Under the pieces are notes generated by a model. It was not told the DNA's origin, did no database searches, and worked only from the letters and a program-made list of their open reading frames with translations. Positions 33,506-43,239 of a stretch of DNA of 64,000 bases are shown piece after piece. Where the stretch lies: positions 16,102 to 80,101 of the forward strand of contig JADLGE010000047.1 in NCBI GenBank assembly GCA_020849475.1, written 5' to 3'. Every line of letters begins with the position of its first letter. The first letter of the stretch is position 1. A program made the translations under genes and the position numbers. Origin of the DNA: Gammaproteobacteria bacterium (GTDB taxonomy: Bacteria > Pseudomonadota > Gammaproteobacteria > Ga0077536).

Positions 33506-34948
33506 TCAGCCGGCCGCCGCCACCGCTTCGCCGACCGTCACGATCTTGAGGCCATTGGTGCTGCCGGAATAGCCATGCAGATCACCTTTGGTGATGATCA
33601 CCCGATCACCATCGCTCACCGCGCCGCGCGCCTTCAAGACCCGCAGCACTTCCTGCGTCACGCCGTCGTAAGGCACCGAGTTGAAGTCGAACTCGACCGG
33701 CACCACGTCGCGGTACAAGGTCACGCGCCGCAGGGTAGCGGCCTCGCGTGCCAAGGCAAAAATCGGAATGGCGGTGTTGACGCGCGACATCCATAACGGC
33801 GTTGCGCCCGATTCGGTCAGTGCGGCGATGGCTTTGACGCCCATGCGGTTGCCGCAATAGATGGCCGACATCGCGATCGCCTGATCGACCCGCTCAAACG
33901 CGACGTCCGGCAAGGTCGAGGATTGCGGGTTGCTCCATTCGCGCTCGGCGCCGAGGCAGATGCGCGACATGGCGGCGACGGCCTTGTCGGGATAGGCGCC
34001 GACGCTGGTCTCGCCCGACAGCATCACGGCGTCGGTGCCGTCCAGCACCGCGTTGGCGACGTCGAACACCTCGGCGCGGGTCGGCAGCGGATGCTCGATC
34101 ATCGATTCCATCATCTGTGTGGCGGTGATGACGGTGCGGAACTGGCGGCGCGCCATGGCGACCAGCATCTTCTGCGCGGGCGGCAGGCGTGCGTCGCCGA
34201 TTTCTACGCCCAAGTCACCGCGCGCGATCATGATGCAGTCACTGGCGGCGATGATTTCGGCGGCGTGGTCGAGCGCTTCGGCGCGTTCCATCTTGGCGAT
34301 GATGCCGGCCCGTCCGCCGGCGGCCTTGATGAGCTGCCGCGCGCTTTCGATGTCTTCGGCGGTGCGCGGAAACGACACCGCGATGTAGTCGGCGCCATGG
34401 GCCAGGGCATGCACGAGATCTTCCCGATCTTTGTGCGTCAGCGCCGGCGCCGACAGACCGCCGCCCTGGCGGTTGATGCCCTTGTGATTGCTGAGCGGAC
34501 CGCCTATCTGCACCGTGGTCTCGATGCGCGCGCCCTGCACACGTTCGACTTGCAGCACGATGCGGCCGTCGTCGACCAAGAGCGTGTCACCGGCATGCAC
34601 ATCGCCGGGCAGGGCTTTGTAAGTGACGCCGACTTCGGCTTGCGTGCCGTGGTGGTCGCCGAGCTCGGCGTCGATGACGAAGCGCGCGCCCTCGACCAGC
34701 GTTACGGGGCCATCACGAAAGCATTCGAGACGAATCTTGGGGCCTTGCAGGTCGGCGATGAGGCCGATTTCGCGGCCGGCGGCGGCCGCGGCTGCGCGCA
34801 CCGCTCGCGCGCGGCGCGCGTGATCGGCGACATCGCCGTGGGAGTAATTGAGTCGTGCGGCATCCAGGCCCGCCTCGATGAGGCGCGCCAGCATGCCGTC
34901 CTGGTCGGTGGCCGGCCCCAGGGTCGCGACGATTTTCGTGCGTCTCAT
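33506..34948 (-). CDS. pyk: pyruvate kinase
   Basis: 480 aa from the ATG at 34948 (MRRTKIVATLGPA is the family N-terminus; the ORF-track start is 108 codons too far upstream). Motifs: DAARLNYSHGDVADH, LIADLQGPKIRLE, the catalytic and metal-binding IIAKMERAEALD and IMIARGDLGVEIGDARLPPAQK, and MMESMIEHPLPTRAE. It makes pyruvate and ATP from phosphoenolpyruvate and ADP. It lies between pgk and fba in the same-strand carbon-metabolism cluster. No RBS is obvious upstream of the start. Confidence 0.95.
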   Translation of the reverse strand: MRRTKIVATLGPATDQDGMLARLIEAGLDAARLNYSHGDVADHARRARAVRAAAAAAGREIGLIADLQGPKIRLECFRDGPVTLVEGARFVIDAELGDHHGTQAEVGVTYKALPGDVHAGDTLLVDDGRIVLQVERVQGARIETTVQIGGPLSNHKGINRQGGGLSAPALTHKDREDLVHALAHGADYIAVSFPRTAEDIESARQLIKAAGGRAGIIAKMERAEALDHAAEIIAASDCIMIARGDLGVEIGDARLPPAQKMLVAMARRQFRTVITATQMMESMIEHPLPTRAEVFDVANAVLDGTDAVMLSGETSVGAYPDKAVAAMSRICLGAEREWSNPQSSTLPDVAFERVDQAIAMSAIYCGNRMGVKAIAALTESGATPLWMSRVNTAIPIFALAREAATLRRVTLYRDVVPVEFDFNSVPYDGVTQEVLRVLKARGAVSDGDRVIITKGDLHGYSGSTNGLKIVTVGEAVAAAG

Positions 34949-34997
34949 GCGGGCCGCCGGCCCGCGCCGGAATGGGAAGTGCGATAGCGGGTGAGGG

Positions 34998-36161
34998 TCA
35001 TCCCTGCGCCGCGCGCTGTTCCAGGATCTCGATGGCGGGCAAGGTTTTGCCCTCGAGGAATTCCAGGAACGCGCCGCCAGCGGTCGAGATGTAGGAGACG
35101 TCCTTGGCGATGCCGAACTTGGCAATGGCCGCGAGGGTGTCGCCGCCACCGGCGATGGAGAATGCCTTGGACGCAGCGATGGCCTTGGCGAGCCTCTCGG
35201 TGCCGGCCGCGAAACTGTCGAATTCAAATACGCCCAAGGGGCCGTTCCAGACGATGGTGCCGGCCTTTTCAATCTCGGCGCACAGGGCGTCGAGGCTCCT
35301 GGGGCCGAGATCCATGATCATGTCGTCGGCCGCGACCGCATCGACGCTCTTGATGGTGGCCGGCGTCGTTTCCGAAAACTCCGTGCCGCACACCACGTCC
35401 ACCGGCACCGGAATGTGCGCGTCGCTCGCCAACAGGCGCTTGGCGATGTCGAGCATGTCGCGTTCGCACAGCGACTTGCCGACTTCCTTGCCGGCCGCGG
35501 CCAGGAAGGTGTTGGCGATGCCGCCGCCGACCACCAGCTGATCGACCTTGCTGACCAGCGATTCGAGCAGGTCGAGCTTGGTCGAGACTTTCGAGCCGCC
35601 GACGATGGCGACCAAGGGTCGCGCCGGCGCCTTCAGCGCCTGGTGCAGCGCTTCGACTTCCGCCATCAGCAGCGGACCGCCGCAGGCGACGGGTGCGAAC
35701 TTGGCGACCGCGTGGGTCGACGCCTGGGCGCGGTGCGCGGTGGCGAAGGCGTCGTTGACGAACACATCGCACAGCGCCGCCATGCGTTTGGCGAGTGCAT
35801 CGTCGTTGGCGTTCTCGCCGACCAGGAAGCGGGTGTTTTCACCGAGCGTGAGGGTGCCGGGTTTCAACTCGACACCGTCTATCCAGTTCGACGCGAACGC
35901 CACCGGTACACCGAGCAAGGCCGAGAGCGCACCAACCACCGGTTCAAGCGATGCCTTGGCCTCGAACTTGCCCTCTTCCGGGCGTCCGAGGTGCGACATC
36001 ACCAGCACCGCCGCGCCGGCATCGAGGGCCAGCTTCAAGGTCGGCAGGGCTGCACGCAGACGCGTGTCGTCGGTAATCTTGCCGTTCTTCAAAGGCACGT
36101 TGAAATCCTCGCGGATCAACACGCGCTTGCCCTTGAGATCGAGTGCGCTCATCTTCAGCAT
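34998..36161 (-). CDS. pgk: phosphoglycerate kinase
   Basis: 387 aa from the ATG at 36161 ([20 protein letters not shown]), which is 4 nt after the gap stop and gives the usual family length. Motifs include [42 protein letters not shown] and the C-terminal nucleotide loop [13 protein letters not shown] (normally GGGA-SLE). It interconverts 1,3-bisphosphoglycerate and 3-phosphoglycerate. Translation is probably coupled to gap because of the tight spacing. Confidence 0.95.
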   Translation of the reverse strand: MLKMSALDLKGKRVLIREDFNVPLKNGKITDDTRLRAALPTLKLALDAGAAVLVMSHLGRPEEGKFEAKASLEPVVGALSALLGVPVAFASNWIDGVELKPGTLTLGENTRFLVGENANDDALAKRMAALCDVFVNDAFATAHRAQASTHAVAKFAPVACGGPLLMAEVEALHQALKAPARPLVAIVGGSKVSTKLDLLESLVSKVDQLVVGGGIANTFLAAAGKEVGKSLCERDMLDIAKRLLASDAHIPVPVDVVCGTEFSETTPATIKSVDAVAADDMIMDLGPRSLDALCAEIEKAGTIVWNGPLGVFEFDSFAAGTERLAKAIAASKAFSIAGGGDTLAAIAKFGIAKDVSYISTAGGAFLEFLEGKTLPAIEILEQRAAQG

Positions 36162-36165
36162 GGTC

Positions 36166-37185
36166 TTAGCCCCGTGCCTTGACCATTGCAATGGTGGTGT
36201 CGAGCATGCGGTTGGAGAAACCCCACTCGTTGTCGTACCACGACAGCACTTTCACCATGTTGCCGTTCACGACCTTGGTGTTCGACGACTCGAAAATCGA
36301 CGAGGCCGGGTTGTGGTTGAAGTCGATGGACACCAAGGGCTCATCGTTCACACACAGAATGCCCTTCAGGGGGCCGCTTTCCGACGCGGCTCGCACCACT
36401 TCGATGACTTCCTTGACGCTCGTTTCACGCGCGGCCTGGAAGGTCAGATCGACCAGCGAGACGTTGATGGTCGGCACGCGCACCGCGTAGCCGTCGAGCT
36501 TGCCATTCAGTTCCGGCAGCACCAGGCCGACCGCCGCGGCGGCGCCGGTCTTGGTCGGGATCATGGACTGCGTGGCCGAACGCGCGCGGCGCAGATCGCT
36601 GTGGTAGACGTCGGTCAGCACTTGATCGTTGGTGTAGGCGTGGATGGTGGTCATGATGCCGGCCACCAGACCAATCTTCTCGTGCAATGGCTTGACCAGC
36701 GGCGCCAGGCAGTTGGTGGTGCAGGAGGCATTGGAAACCACGGTGTCGGTCGCTTTCAGCACGCCGTGGTTGACGCCGTAGACGATGGTTGCGTCGACGT
36801 CGTTGCCACCCGGCGCCGAGATCAGCACCTGCTTGGCGCCGCCCTTCAGATGTTGGCCGGCCTTGTCCTTGCTGGTGAAAAGACCGGTGCACTCGTGCAC
36901 CACGTCGACACCCAGATCGCCCCACGGCAGCTTGGACGGGTCGCGTTCGGAGAAGACCTTGATGGTCCGGCCGTTGACAATCATGTTGCCGTCTTTGACT
37001 TCGACCTTGCCCGGGAACTTGCCATGGGCGGAGTCGTAACGGGTCAGGTGGGCGTTGGTTTCCGCGTCACCGAGATCGTTCACCGCGACGATTTCGATTT
37101 CGCCGGTGCGCTCGGCCTCGAACAAGGCACGCAGCACGTTGCGGCCGATGCGGCCATAGCCATTGATACCGACACGTATGGTCAT
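36166..37185 (-). CDS. gap: glyceraldehyde-3-phosphate dehydrogenase, type I
   Basis: 339 aa. The NAD-binding N-terminus [19 protein letters not shown] and the catalytic Cys in [13 protein letters not shown] are intact, followed by the active-site His in [11 protein letters not shown]. The nucleotide-specificity region [13 protein letters not shown] carries Asp after the second strand, favouring NAD. GGAG lies 8 nt before the ATG. The 75-nt gap to tkt is AT-rich (ATGCTAATTATCTATTC), so an internal promoter here is likely. Confidence 0.96.
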   Translation of the reverse strand: MTIRVGINGYGRIGRNVLRALFEAERTGEIEIVAVNDLGDAETNAHLTRYDSAHGKFPGKVEVKDGNMIVNGRTIKVFSERDPSKLPWGDLGVDVVHECTGLFTSKDKAGQHLKGGAKQVLISAPGGNDVDATIVYGVNHGVLKATDTVVSNASCTTNCLAPLVKPLHEKIGLVAGIMTTIHAYTNDQVLTDVYHSDLRRARSATQSMIPTKTGAAAAVGLVLPELNGKLDGYAVRVPTINVSLVDLTFQAARETSVKEVIEVVRAASESGPLKGILCVNDEPLVSIDFNHNPASSIFESSNTKVVNGNMVKVLSWYDNEWGFSNRMLDTTIAMVKARG

Positions 37186-37260
37186 GATGGAAACTCCGTC
37201 AATTGGGCAATGAATAGATAATTAGCATGTGTGTCACGAAGTCGACTTGCGCGCGATCAT

Positions 37261-39300
37261 TCACGCGCCCAGCAATGCGCGCACGCGCGTCGTCGCTTTA
37301 GCGGCGGTCAGACCGAAATGCTCGAACAGCGCACCGGCAGGCGCCGAGGCGCCGAAGTGATCGAGACCGATGACCGCGCCGTCGAGGCCGACATAGCGAT
37401 ACCAGAAATCGGTGCTGCCGGCTTCAATGGCGACGCGTTTGCGCAGCGCTGGCGGCAACACGCTGTCGCGATAGGCGACATCCTGGCGCGCGAAGGCGTC
37501 GGCGCAGGGCATCGACACCAGGCGCACGGCGTGGCCCTCGGCATTGAGCGTGCTGACCACTTCGCGGGCGAGACCGATTTCAGAGCCGGTGGCGATGACC
37601 AGCGCGGTGGCGGGCTTGTCGCTGTCCATGAGCACATAACCGCCCCGTGCGACATCCGCCAACTGCTGCGCACTGCGCGGCTGCTGCGGCAGGTTCTGGC
37701 GGCTCAAGAGCAGCGCGCTCGGGCCGTTCTGCCGTTCCAGGGATACGCGCCAGGCGATGGCGGTCTCGGCCGCGTCACACGGGCGCCACACGTCGAGGTT
37801 CGGGATCAGGCGCAGGCTGTTGGCGTGTTCGATGGGCTGATGGGTGGGGCCGTCTTCGCCGAGACCGATGGAGTCGTGGGTGAAGACATAGACGGTGCGC
37901 AGTTTCATGAGCGCCGCCATGCGCACCGCGTTGCGCGCGTAGTCGGAAAACACCAGGAAGGTGCCGCCGTAGGGAATCGCGCCGCCGTGCAGGGCGAGGC
38001 CGTTCATCATCGCGCCCATGGCGAATTCACGGACGCCGTAATAGACGTAGTTGCCGTCGAGGCTGGTGGGCGTCAAGCCACGGCTGGCCTTGTGGAAAGT
38101 CAGGTTGGAACCGGTCAGATCGGCCGAGCCGCCGACCAGTTCCGGCACCAGTGCGCCGAAATGATCGAGCGCGCGCTCGGACGATTTGCGCGAGGCTTCG
38201 GCCTTGTCGGTGGCGGCCATGGCGGCCACGGCCGCATCGGCGCCGCTGGTCCAGTTGTCCGGCAGGCGGCCGGCCATGATGCGTTCGAAGTCGGCGGCCA
38301 GCGCCGGGTGGGCGGCGGCGTAGGCCTTGAACTGCGCGTTCCAGGCCTGCTCGCGGGCGGCGCCGCTCTCTTTGGCGCTCCACGCTGCGTAGACGTCCGC
38401 GGGGATCTCGAAAGCCGCGTGCGGCCAGTTGAGCGCGGCGCGGGTGGCCGCCACTTCCTCGACGCCGAGCGCGGCGCCGTGGCAGCTTTCCTTGCCGGCC
38501 TTGTTGGGCGAGCCGAAACCGATGACGGTCTTGCAGATGATGAGCGTCGGGCGCTGGGTATCGGCGCGGCCAGTCTCGATGGCGGCCTTGACGGCCGCGG
38601 CATCGTGGCCGTCGACCGCGCGGATCACCTGCCAGCCATAGGCCTCGAAGCGGCCGGCGGTGTCGTCGGTGAACCAGCCATGCACTTCGCCATCGATGGA
38701 AATGCCGTTGTCGTCGTAGCACACGATGAGCTTGCCGAGGCCCAAGGTGCCGGCCAGCGAACAGGCTTCATGGGAAATGCCTTCCATGAGACAGCCGTCG
38801 CCCAGGAACACATAGGTGTAGTGGTCGACGATGTCGTGCCCCGGGCGGTTGAAGCGCGCCGCGAGGTGGCGTTCAGCGAGCGCCATGCCGACCGCGTTGG
38901 CGATGCCCTGGCCGAGCGGACCGGTGGTGGTCTCCACACCCGGCGCTTCGCCGCGTTCCGGATGGCCGGCGGTCTTGGAGTGCATCTGGCGGAAGGCTTT
39001 GAGATCTTCGATGCCGAGGGCATAGCCCGTCAGGTGCAGCAGCGAATAGAGCAGCATCGAGCCATGGCCGTTGGACAGCACGAAGCGGTCGCGATTGCTC
39101 CACGCCGGGTTGGCTGGGTTGTGCACCAGGAAGTCGCGCCACAGCACCTCGGCGATGTCGGCCATGCCCATCGGTGCGCCCGGATGACCGGAGTTGGCGG
39201 CCTGTACCGCGTCCATGCTCAAGGCGCGGATGGCGTTGGCCAGATGACGCCGCGCTGAAATGGCGGATGTCTCGCTCCGCGGTGGGCGCGCTTCGCTCAT
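37261..39300 (-). CDS. tkt: transketolase
   Basis: 679 aa from the ATG at 39300, preceded by GAGGG at 8-nt spacing; the ORF-track start adds 40 residues with no support. Thiamine-diphosphate motifs are visible: [18 protein letters not shown], the [13 protein letters not shown] metal site and [10 protein letters not shown]. The pyrimidine-domain catalytic region is [14 protein letters not shown]. It transfers two-carbon units in the pentose phosphate pathway (or Calvin cycle). The order tkt-gap-pgk-pyk-fba is a widespread proteobacterial cluster. It is divergent from metF. Confidence 0.96.
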   Translation of the reverse strand: MSEARPPRSETSAISARRHLANAIRALSMDAVQAANSGHPGAPMGMADIAEVLWRDFLVHNPANPAWSNRDRFVLSNGHGSMLLYSLLHLTGYALGIEDLKAFRQMHSKTAGHPERGEAPGVETTTGPLGQGIANAVGMALAERHLAARFNRPGHDIVDHYTYVFLGDGCLMEGISHEACSLAGTLGLGKLIVCYDDNGISIDGEVHGWFTDDTAGRFEAYGWQVIRAVDGHDAAAVKAAIETGRADTQRPTLIICKTVIGFGSPNKAGKESCHGAALGVEEVAATRAALNWPHAAFEIPADVYAAWSAKESGAAREQAWNAQFKAYAAAHPALAADFERIMAGRLPDNWTSGADAAVAAMAATDKAEASRKSSERALDHFGALVPELVGGSADLTGSNLTFHKASRGLTPTSLDGNYVYYGVREFAMGAMMNGLALHGGAIPYGGTFLVFSDYARNAVRMAALMKLRTVYVFTHDSIGLGEDGPTHQPIEHANSLRLIPNLDVWRPCDAAETAIAWRVSLERQNGPSALLLSRQNLPQQPRSAQQLADVARGGYVLMDSDKPATALVIATGSEIGLAREVVSTLNAEGHAVRLVSMPCADAFARQDVAYRDSVLPPALRKRVAIEAGSTDFWYRYVGLDGAVIGLDHFGASAPAGALFEHFGLTAAKATTRVRALLGA

Positions 39301-39624
39301 GCTGATTCCCTCAAGACTCATGGCCGGTGCGCGGCGGCGCGCCGGTGATTTGGATGGGCCGGCAGCGCGCGTTCTTTTGAACACAGAAGCCCCGCGACGC
39401 CTTGCGCGGCAGACCAGCAAGCGCGTCGCGCTCGCCCGTCAGACCCGAAAAAATGAAGGCCGCATTTTAAAGAGACCGACCGCAATGCGCTACCTCGGTG
39501 GCTGTGACGGAGGTCGGCTTGTTATGAGATTGGGGACGCCTCGGGGATAATCGCCGACACTGTCGAAAACCCTGAGGCCGGGTGCCATGGGCGCACCGTC
39601 CCCGCCGTGTGAAACGTGAATACC

Positions 39625-40491
39625 ATGCAAAGTTCGAGTGCGCGTTCCGTAGGTCTGTCCTTTGAATTCTTTCCGCCGCGCACGCCGGAGGGCGTGGCGC
39701 GCCTCGCCATCACGCGGCGCAAACTGGCCGAGCTCGCCCCGGAATTTTTTTCCGTGACCTTCGGCGCGGGCGGCACGACGCGCGATCTGACCCTGGAGAC
39801 GGTGCTGGAGCTGCGCGCCGACACCGGCATCGATACCGCGCCGCACCTGTCCTGCATCGGCTTCGGTTTGAGCGATATCCGCGCGGTCCTGCAGCGCTAT
39901 CGCGAGGCCGGCATCAGCCGCCTGGTGGCGCTGCGCGGCGACATGCCGTCCGGCACCAGCGGCTTTGGCGAGCTGCGCCATGCCAATGAGCTGGTCGAAT
40001 TCATCCGCCAGGAAAGCGGCCAGCATTTCCGCATTGAAGTGGCGGCCTATCCCGAGATTCACCCGCAGGCGGCCAGCGCCAGCGCCGACATCGACAATTT
40101 CCAGCGCAAGGTCGCGGCCGGCGCCAACGGCGCCATCACCCAGTATTTCTACAATTCCGACGCCTATTTCCGCTTCATGGACGAAGTGCACAAGCGCGGT
40201 GTCGACATCCCCGTGGTGCCGGGCATCATGCCGATCACGAATTTCTCCAACTTGAGGCGTTTTTCCGAGATGTGCGGCGCGGAACTGCCGCGCTGGATGG
40301 TCAAGCACCTGCAGGAATTCGGTGACGATCACGGCGCCATCGCCGCTTTCGGCATCGAAGTGGTGACGCGCCTGTGCGAACGCCTGCTGGCGGGCGGCGC
40401 GCCGGGCCTGCACTTCTACACCATGAACCAGCACGAGGCCGCCACCGCCATCTGCAACCATCTCGCCGTCCGCGGTCGCGGTCGCGCCTGA
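39625..40491 (+). CDS. metF: 5,10-methylenetetrahydrofolate reductase
   Basis: 288 aa from the ATG at 39625 (a GTG at 39616 is an alternative). It reduces methylenetetrahydrofolate to methyltetrahydrofolate for methionine synthesis, using FAD. The family landmarks LSFEFFPPRTPEGVARL with the catalytic Glu, SVTFGAGGTTRDLTLE, LVALRGDMPSG, QYFYNSDAYF and GIMPITNFSNLRRF are all present. The 200-nt leader between tkt and metF contains several GC hairpins. I compared it with the SAH riboswitch consensus and could not support a match. Confidence 0.95.
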   Translation: MQSSSARSVGLSFEFFPPRTPEGVARLAITRRKLAELAPEFFSVTFGAGGTTRDLTLETVLELRADTGIDTAPHLSCIGFGLSDIRAVLQRYREAGISRLVALRGDMPSGTSGFGELRHANELVEFIRQESGQHFRIEVAAYPEIHPQAASASADIDNFQRKVAAGANGAITQYFYNSDAYFRFMDEVHKRGVDIPVVPGIMPITNFSNLRRFSEMCGAELPRWMVKHLQEFGDDHGAIAAFGIEVVTRLCERLLAGGAPGLHFYTMNQHEAATAICNHLAVRGRGRA

Positions 40492-40515
40492 GCCTTTGAA
40501 CGTGAGCGTGTGACC

Positions 40516-41940
40516 ATGACTGGGCCAGCATCCGAGCGCGCCGTGCTGCTGCTGGTCGACGACGACGAACTGATCGTCGATGCCCTTGGCCTGGTGCTGA
40601 GCGACGACTTCGACATCGTCAGCGCCGGCAGTCGTAGCGAAGCGCGCGCCCTGCTGCGCAAGCTCGATGCCCCGCCGCCATTGGCGCTGGTCGACCTGGG
40701 GCTGCCGCCCGAACCCCACGGTCCAGGCGAGGGCTTCGCGCTGCTGGGTGAGCTGTTCGCCTTCAACCCCGCCATGAAAGTGCTGGTGCTGTCCGGTCAG
40801 GACGAGCGGCGCAACATCCAGCACGCCCTGACCCTCGGCGCGGTGGATTTCGTGCCCAAGCCCTGTGAACCGGCGCTGCTGCGCGCGCGCCTGAAGCACC
40901 AGCTGCTGCTGCTCGACGCCGAGCGTCGCCCCCATGCGCCCGCGGCGGGCGCCGGTGAGCTCTTGCTGGGCGCGAGCGCCGGCATGGCGACCCTGCGCGC
41001 GCTCATCGAGCAATTCGCCGACACGCCGTTTCCGGTGTTGGTCGAAGGCGAGTCGGGCAGCGGCAAGGAACTGGTGGCGCAGGCGTTGCACGCCGCCAGC
41101 GCGCGCAAGCACGGTCCGATGCTGACCATGAACTGTGCGGCCTTCAGTCCGGATCTGCTCGAAGCGCAGCTGTTCGGCCATGCGCGCGGCGCCTATACCG
41201 GCGCCGACAAGGCCCGCGCCGGCTTTTTCGAAGAGGCCAGCGACGGCACCCTGTTCCTCGACGAAGTGGGCGAGATGCCCCTCGATCTGCAGGCCAAATT
41301 CCTGCGCGTGCTGGAGAACGGCGAGTACTACCGACTGGGTGAAACCGAGGCGCGGCGCTCGAATGCGCGCATCGTCGCCGCCACCAACCGTGAACTGCGC
41401 GAACTGGCCCGTGCCGGGCGCTTTCGCCAGGATCTTTTCCATCGCCTGAGCGTGCTGACGGTCAGCGTGCCGCCGCTGCGCAGCCGTGGCGACGACTGGC
41501 GGCTGCTGCTCGACGCCTTCCAGCGTCAATACGCGGCCAGCATCAAACCCTTCACCCTGGCGCCGGCCGCTGCCGAACTGCTGGCCGGCTACGCTTTTCC
41601 CGGCAACGTGCGCGAACTGCGCAATATCGTCATCCGCCTCGGCGCACGCTATCCCGGGCAGTGCGTGAGCGCCGCGCAACTGCGCCCTGAACTCGAGCTC
41701 GACGTCGACGCCGCGCAGCTGTCGCCGGCAGTCGACAGCGCCACGCCGGAACAACGGCTGCGCCAGCCCGGCTTTCGCCTCGACGACGAACTGGCGGCGC
41801 TGGAACGGCAGTACATCGAAGCGGCGCTGCGCTTGGGCGAGGGCAACCTCAGCAAGGCGGCGCGCCTGCTGGGCGTCAATCGCACCACGCTCCACAGCCG
41901 CCTCGCGCGTCTGACGCCGCCAGCGGCGACGGACGACTAG
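40516..41940 (+). CDS. sigma-54-dependent response regulator (PrsR-like)
   Basis: 474 aa; ATG at 40516 preferred, with GTG at 40510 possible. Receiver (about 8-125) with phospho-Asp in ALVDLGLPPEPHG, a pattern typical of PrsR-type regulators. AAA+ domain (about 145-380): Walker A VEGESGSGKELVAQAL, sigma-54 contact loop GAYTGA (usual form GAFTGA) and Walker B GTLFLDEVGEMP. A Fis-type helix-turn-helix closes the protein (NLSKAARLLGVNRTTLHSRL). It activates sigma-54 RNA polymerase when phosphorylated. It heads the MSHA-like block and is probably driven by the PrsK-like kinase at 54819-56615. A strong -24/-12 promoter at 58354 is a likely target. Confidence 0.92.
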   Translation: MTGPASERAVLLLVDDDELIVDALGLVLSDDFDIVSAGSRSEARALLRKLDAPPPLALVDLGLPPEPHGPGEGFALLGELFAFNPAMKVLVLSGQDERRNIQHALTLGAVDFVPKPCEPALLRARLKHQLLLLDAERRPHAPAAGAGELLLGASAGMATLRALIEQFADTPFPVLVEGESGSGKELVAQALHAASARKHGPMLTMNCAAFSPDLLEAQLFGHARGAYTGADKARAGFFEEASDGTLFLDEVGEMPLDLQAKFLRVLENGEYYRLGETEARRSNARIVAATNRELRELARAGRFRQDLFHRLSVLTVSVPPLRSRGDDWRLLLDAFQRQYAASIKPFTLAPAAAELLAGYAFPGNVRELRNIVIRLGARYPGQCVSAAQLRPELELDVDAAQLSPAVDSATPEQRLRQPGFRLDDELAALERQYIEAALRLGEGNLSKAARLLGVNRTTLHSRLARLTPPAATDD

Positions 41941-41942
41941 CC

Positions 41943-43112
41943 GTGTACGAGCGCCATTTCGGCCTCGCCAAAGCGCCGTTCCGCATCACGCCCGACCCGG
42001 AGTTCTTTTTTTCGGGCGGCAACCGCGGCGCGGTGCTGGAAGCCTTGATCTACGCCACCGCGCGCGGCGAGGGCATCGTCAAAGTGGTGGGCGAAGTCGG
42101 CAGCGGCAAGACCATGCTGTGTCGCATGCTCGAGCGTGAGCTGCCGGCCGACTGCGAAATCGTCTACGTCGCCAATCCGCGGCTCTATCCCGACGCCGTG
42201 CTGCACGCCATCGCCAGCGAGCTCGGCCTCGTCGCCGCGCCCGAGGACTCCAAGCTCAAGGTGCTGCACGCCGTGCAGGACTATCTGCTGGCGCGCCACG
42301 CGGCCGGCAAGCGGGTGGTGATGTTCATCGAGGAGGCGCAGGCCATGCCCGTCGAGACGCTGGAGGAGATTCGCCTGCTCAGCAACCTCGAAACGACCCA
42401 GGCCAAGCTCCTGCAGATAGTGCTTTTCGGCCAGCCTGAACTCGACGACAAACTGGCCCTGCACGAGATTCGCCAGCTGCGCGAGCGCATTACCCACGGT
42501 TTTCACCTCACCCCGCTCAATCGCGAACAGATACGCGACTACCTCCTGGCGCGCCTCAGGGCCAGCGGCTATCGCGGCGAAGGCTTGTTCGCGCCGGCCG
42601 CGATTCGCGCCATCGAGCGCGCCTCGCGGGGGCTGTTGCGACGGATCAATGTGCTGGCCGATAAAGCCTTGCTGGCGGCCTACGCCGACCAGGCCGCCGG
42701 GGTCGATGCCAGCCATGTGCGGCGCGCGGTGGCGGACAGCGAGTTTGGCGCCGAGATGCGCGGGGTGCCGCGCTGGTGGCCGGCGCTGTTGCTGCTGCCG
42801 GTCCTGGGTGGGCTGCTCTGGTTGCTCAGCAATGAGTGGGAATTTCTCCCGCGCGGCGCCGCCAGCGCGCCGACCGAGGTCGCGGCCGCCGCCAGCGCGC
42901 CTAAGGTGGCAGTGTCGCCGGCCGCGCCCCCGTCGGCGACCGCCGCGTCGGCGCCGGCCAGCCCCGCGCAAGCCGCCGCCGACGCAGCGCCTTACCCGCG
43001 CGTGTCGGCTGACACCGGGCTGGTCGGACTGGAGCATCTGATGCCGGCCGAGCTGCCTGCTCCGGACACCCGCGCCCTCTTGGAAAAATGGGGTGGTCGG
43101 CCCCAACGCTGA
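41943..43112 (+). CDS. mshM: MSHA biogenesis AAA ATPase MshM (ExeA-like)
   Basis: 389 aa from a GTG 2 nt after the regulator stop. The N-terminus YERHFGLAKAPFRITPDPEF is typical of the ExeA/GspA/MshM group. Walker A is GEVGSGKTMLC and Walker B VVMFIEEAQAMP, followed by sensor region LLQIVLFGQPELDDKL. One TM helix (about 280-300, RWWPALLLLPVLGGLLWLL) puts a Pro/Ala-rich C-terminal tail in the periplasm. In the MSHA system MshM is thought to help assemble the secretin or pilus base. In Vibrio the gene follows mshL; here it precedes it. Confidence 0.88.
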   Translation: MYERHFGLAKAPFRITPDPEFFFSGGNRGAVLEALIYATARGEGIVKVVGEVGSGKTMLCRMLERELPADCEIVYVANPRLYPDAVLHAIASELGLVAAPEDSKLKVLHAVQDYLLARHAAGKRVVMFIEEAQAMPVETLEEIRLLSNLETTQAKLLQIVLFGQPELDDKLALHEIRQLRERITHGFHLTPLNREQIRDYLLARLRASGYRGEGLFAPAAIRAIERASRGLLRRINVLADKALLAAYADQAAGVDASHVRRAVADSEFGAEMRGVPRWWPALLLLPVLGGLLWLLSNEWEFLPRGAASAPTEVAAAASAPKVAVSPAAPPSATAASAPASPAQAAADAAPYPRVSADTGLVGLEHLMPAELPAPDTRALLEKWGGRPQR

Positions 43113-43129
43113 GCCGCAGCGCGCCGAGG

Positions 43130-43200
43130 TGGATTTGATATATCGGGAGAGTTCTTTATTTATTAGATATTTATAGTAGATTTATAATGTGTTATGTTCG
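43130..43200 (+). promoter_or_regulatory. AT-rich promoter-like patch before mshL
   Basis: A roughly 70-nt island of AT-rich sequence in otherwise very GC-rich DNA. It includes a perfect TATAAT at 43183-43188, with TTATTA as a weak -35 17 nt upstream, about 50 nt before the mshL start. It probably drives mshL and the following genes separately from the regulator-mshM pair. Confidence 0.5.
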
Positions 43201-43239
43201 AAATGGGGGATCCCGAGACGCGAGCCGAGGCCCGAGCAC

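Noticed and set aside
37186-37260. CRP-like site in the gap leader (TTCGTGACACACATG)
   Set aside because: Only part of one half-site matches and the partner is missing. The AT-rich stretch may still be a promoter, but the evidence is weak.
37231-39258. 675-aa open frame antisense to tkt
   Set aside because: The opposite strand encodes a full transketolase; no domain is visible in this frame.
39421-39615. Possible riboswitch in the metF leader
   Set aside because: Several GC hairpins are present, but the conserved core of the SAH riboswitch, or of any other class I know, could not be matched by eye. A covariance search would decide.
39490-41895. 801-aa open frame on the minus strand across metF and the sigma-54 regulator
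   Set aside because: It is the complement of two well-supported genes in GC-rich DNA, where long antisense frames are common. The protein is low-complexity, rich in Arg, Gln, Gly and Ala, with no motif.
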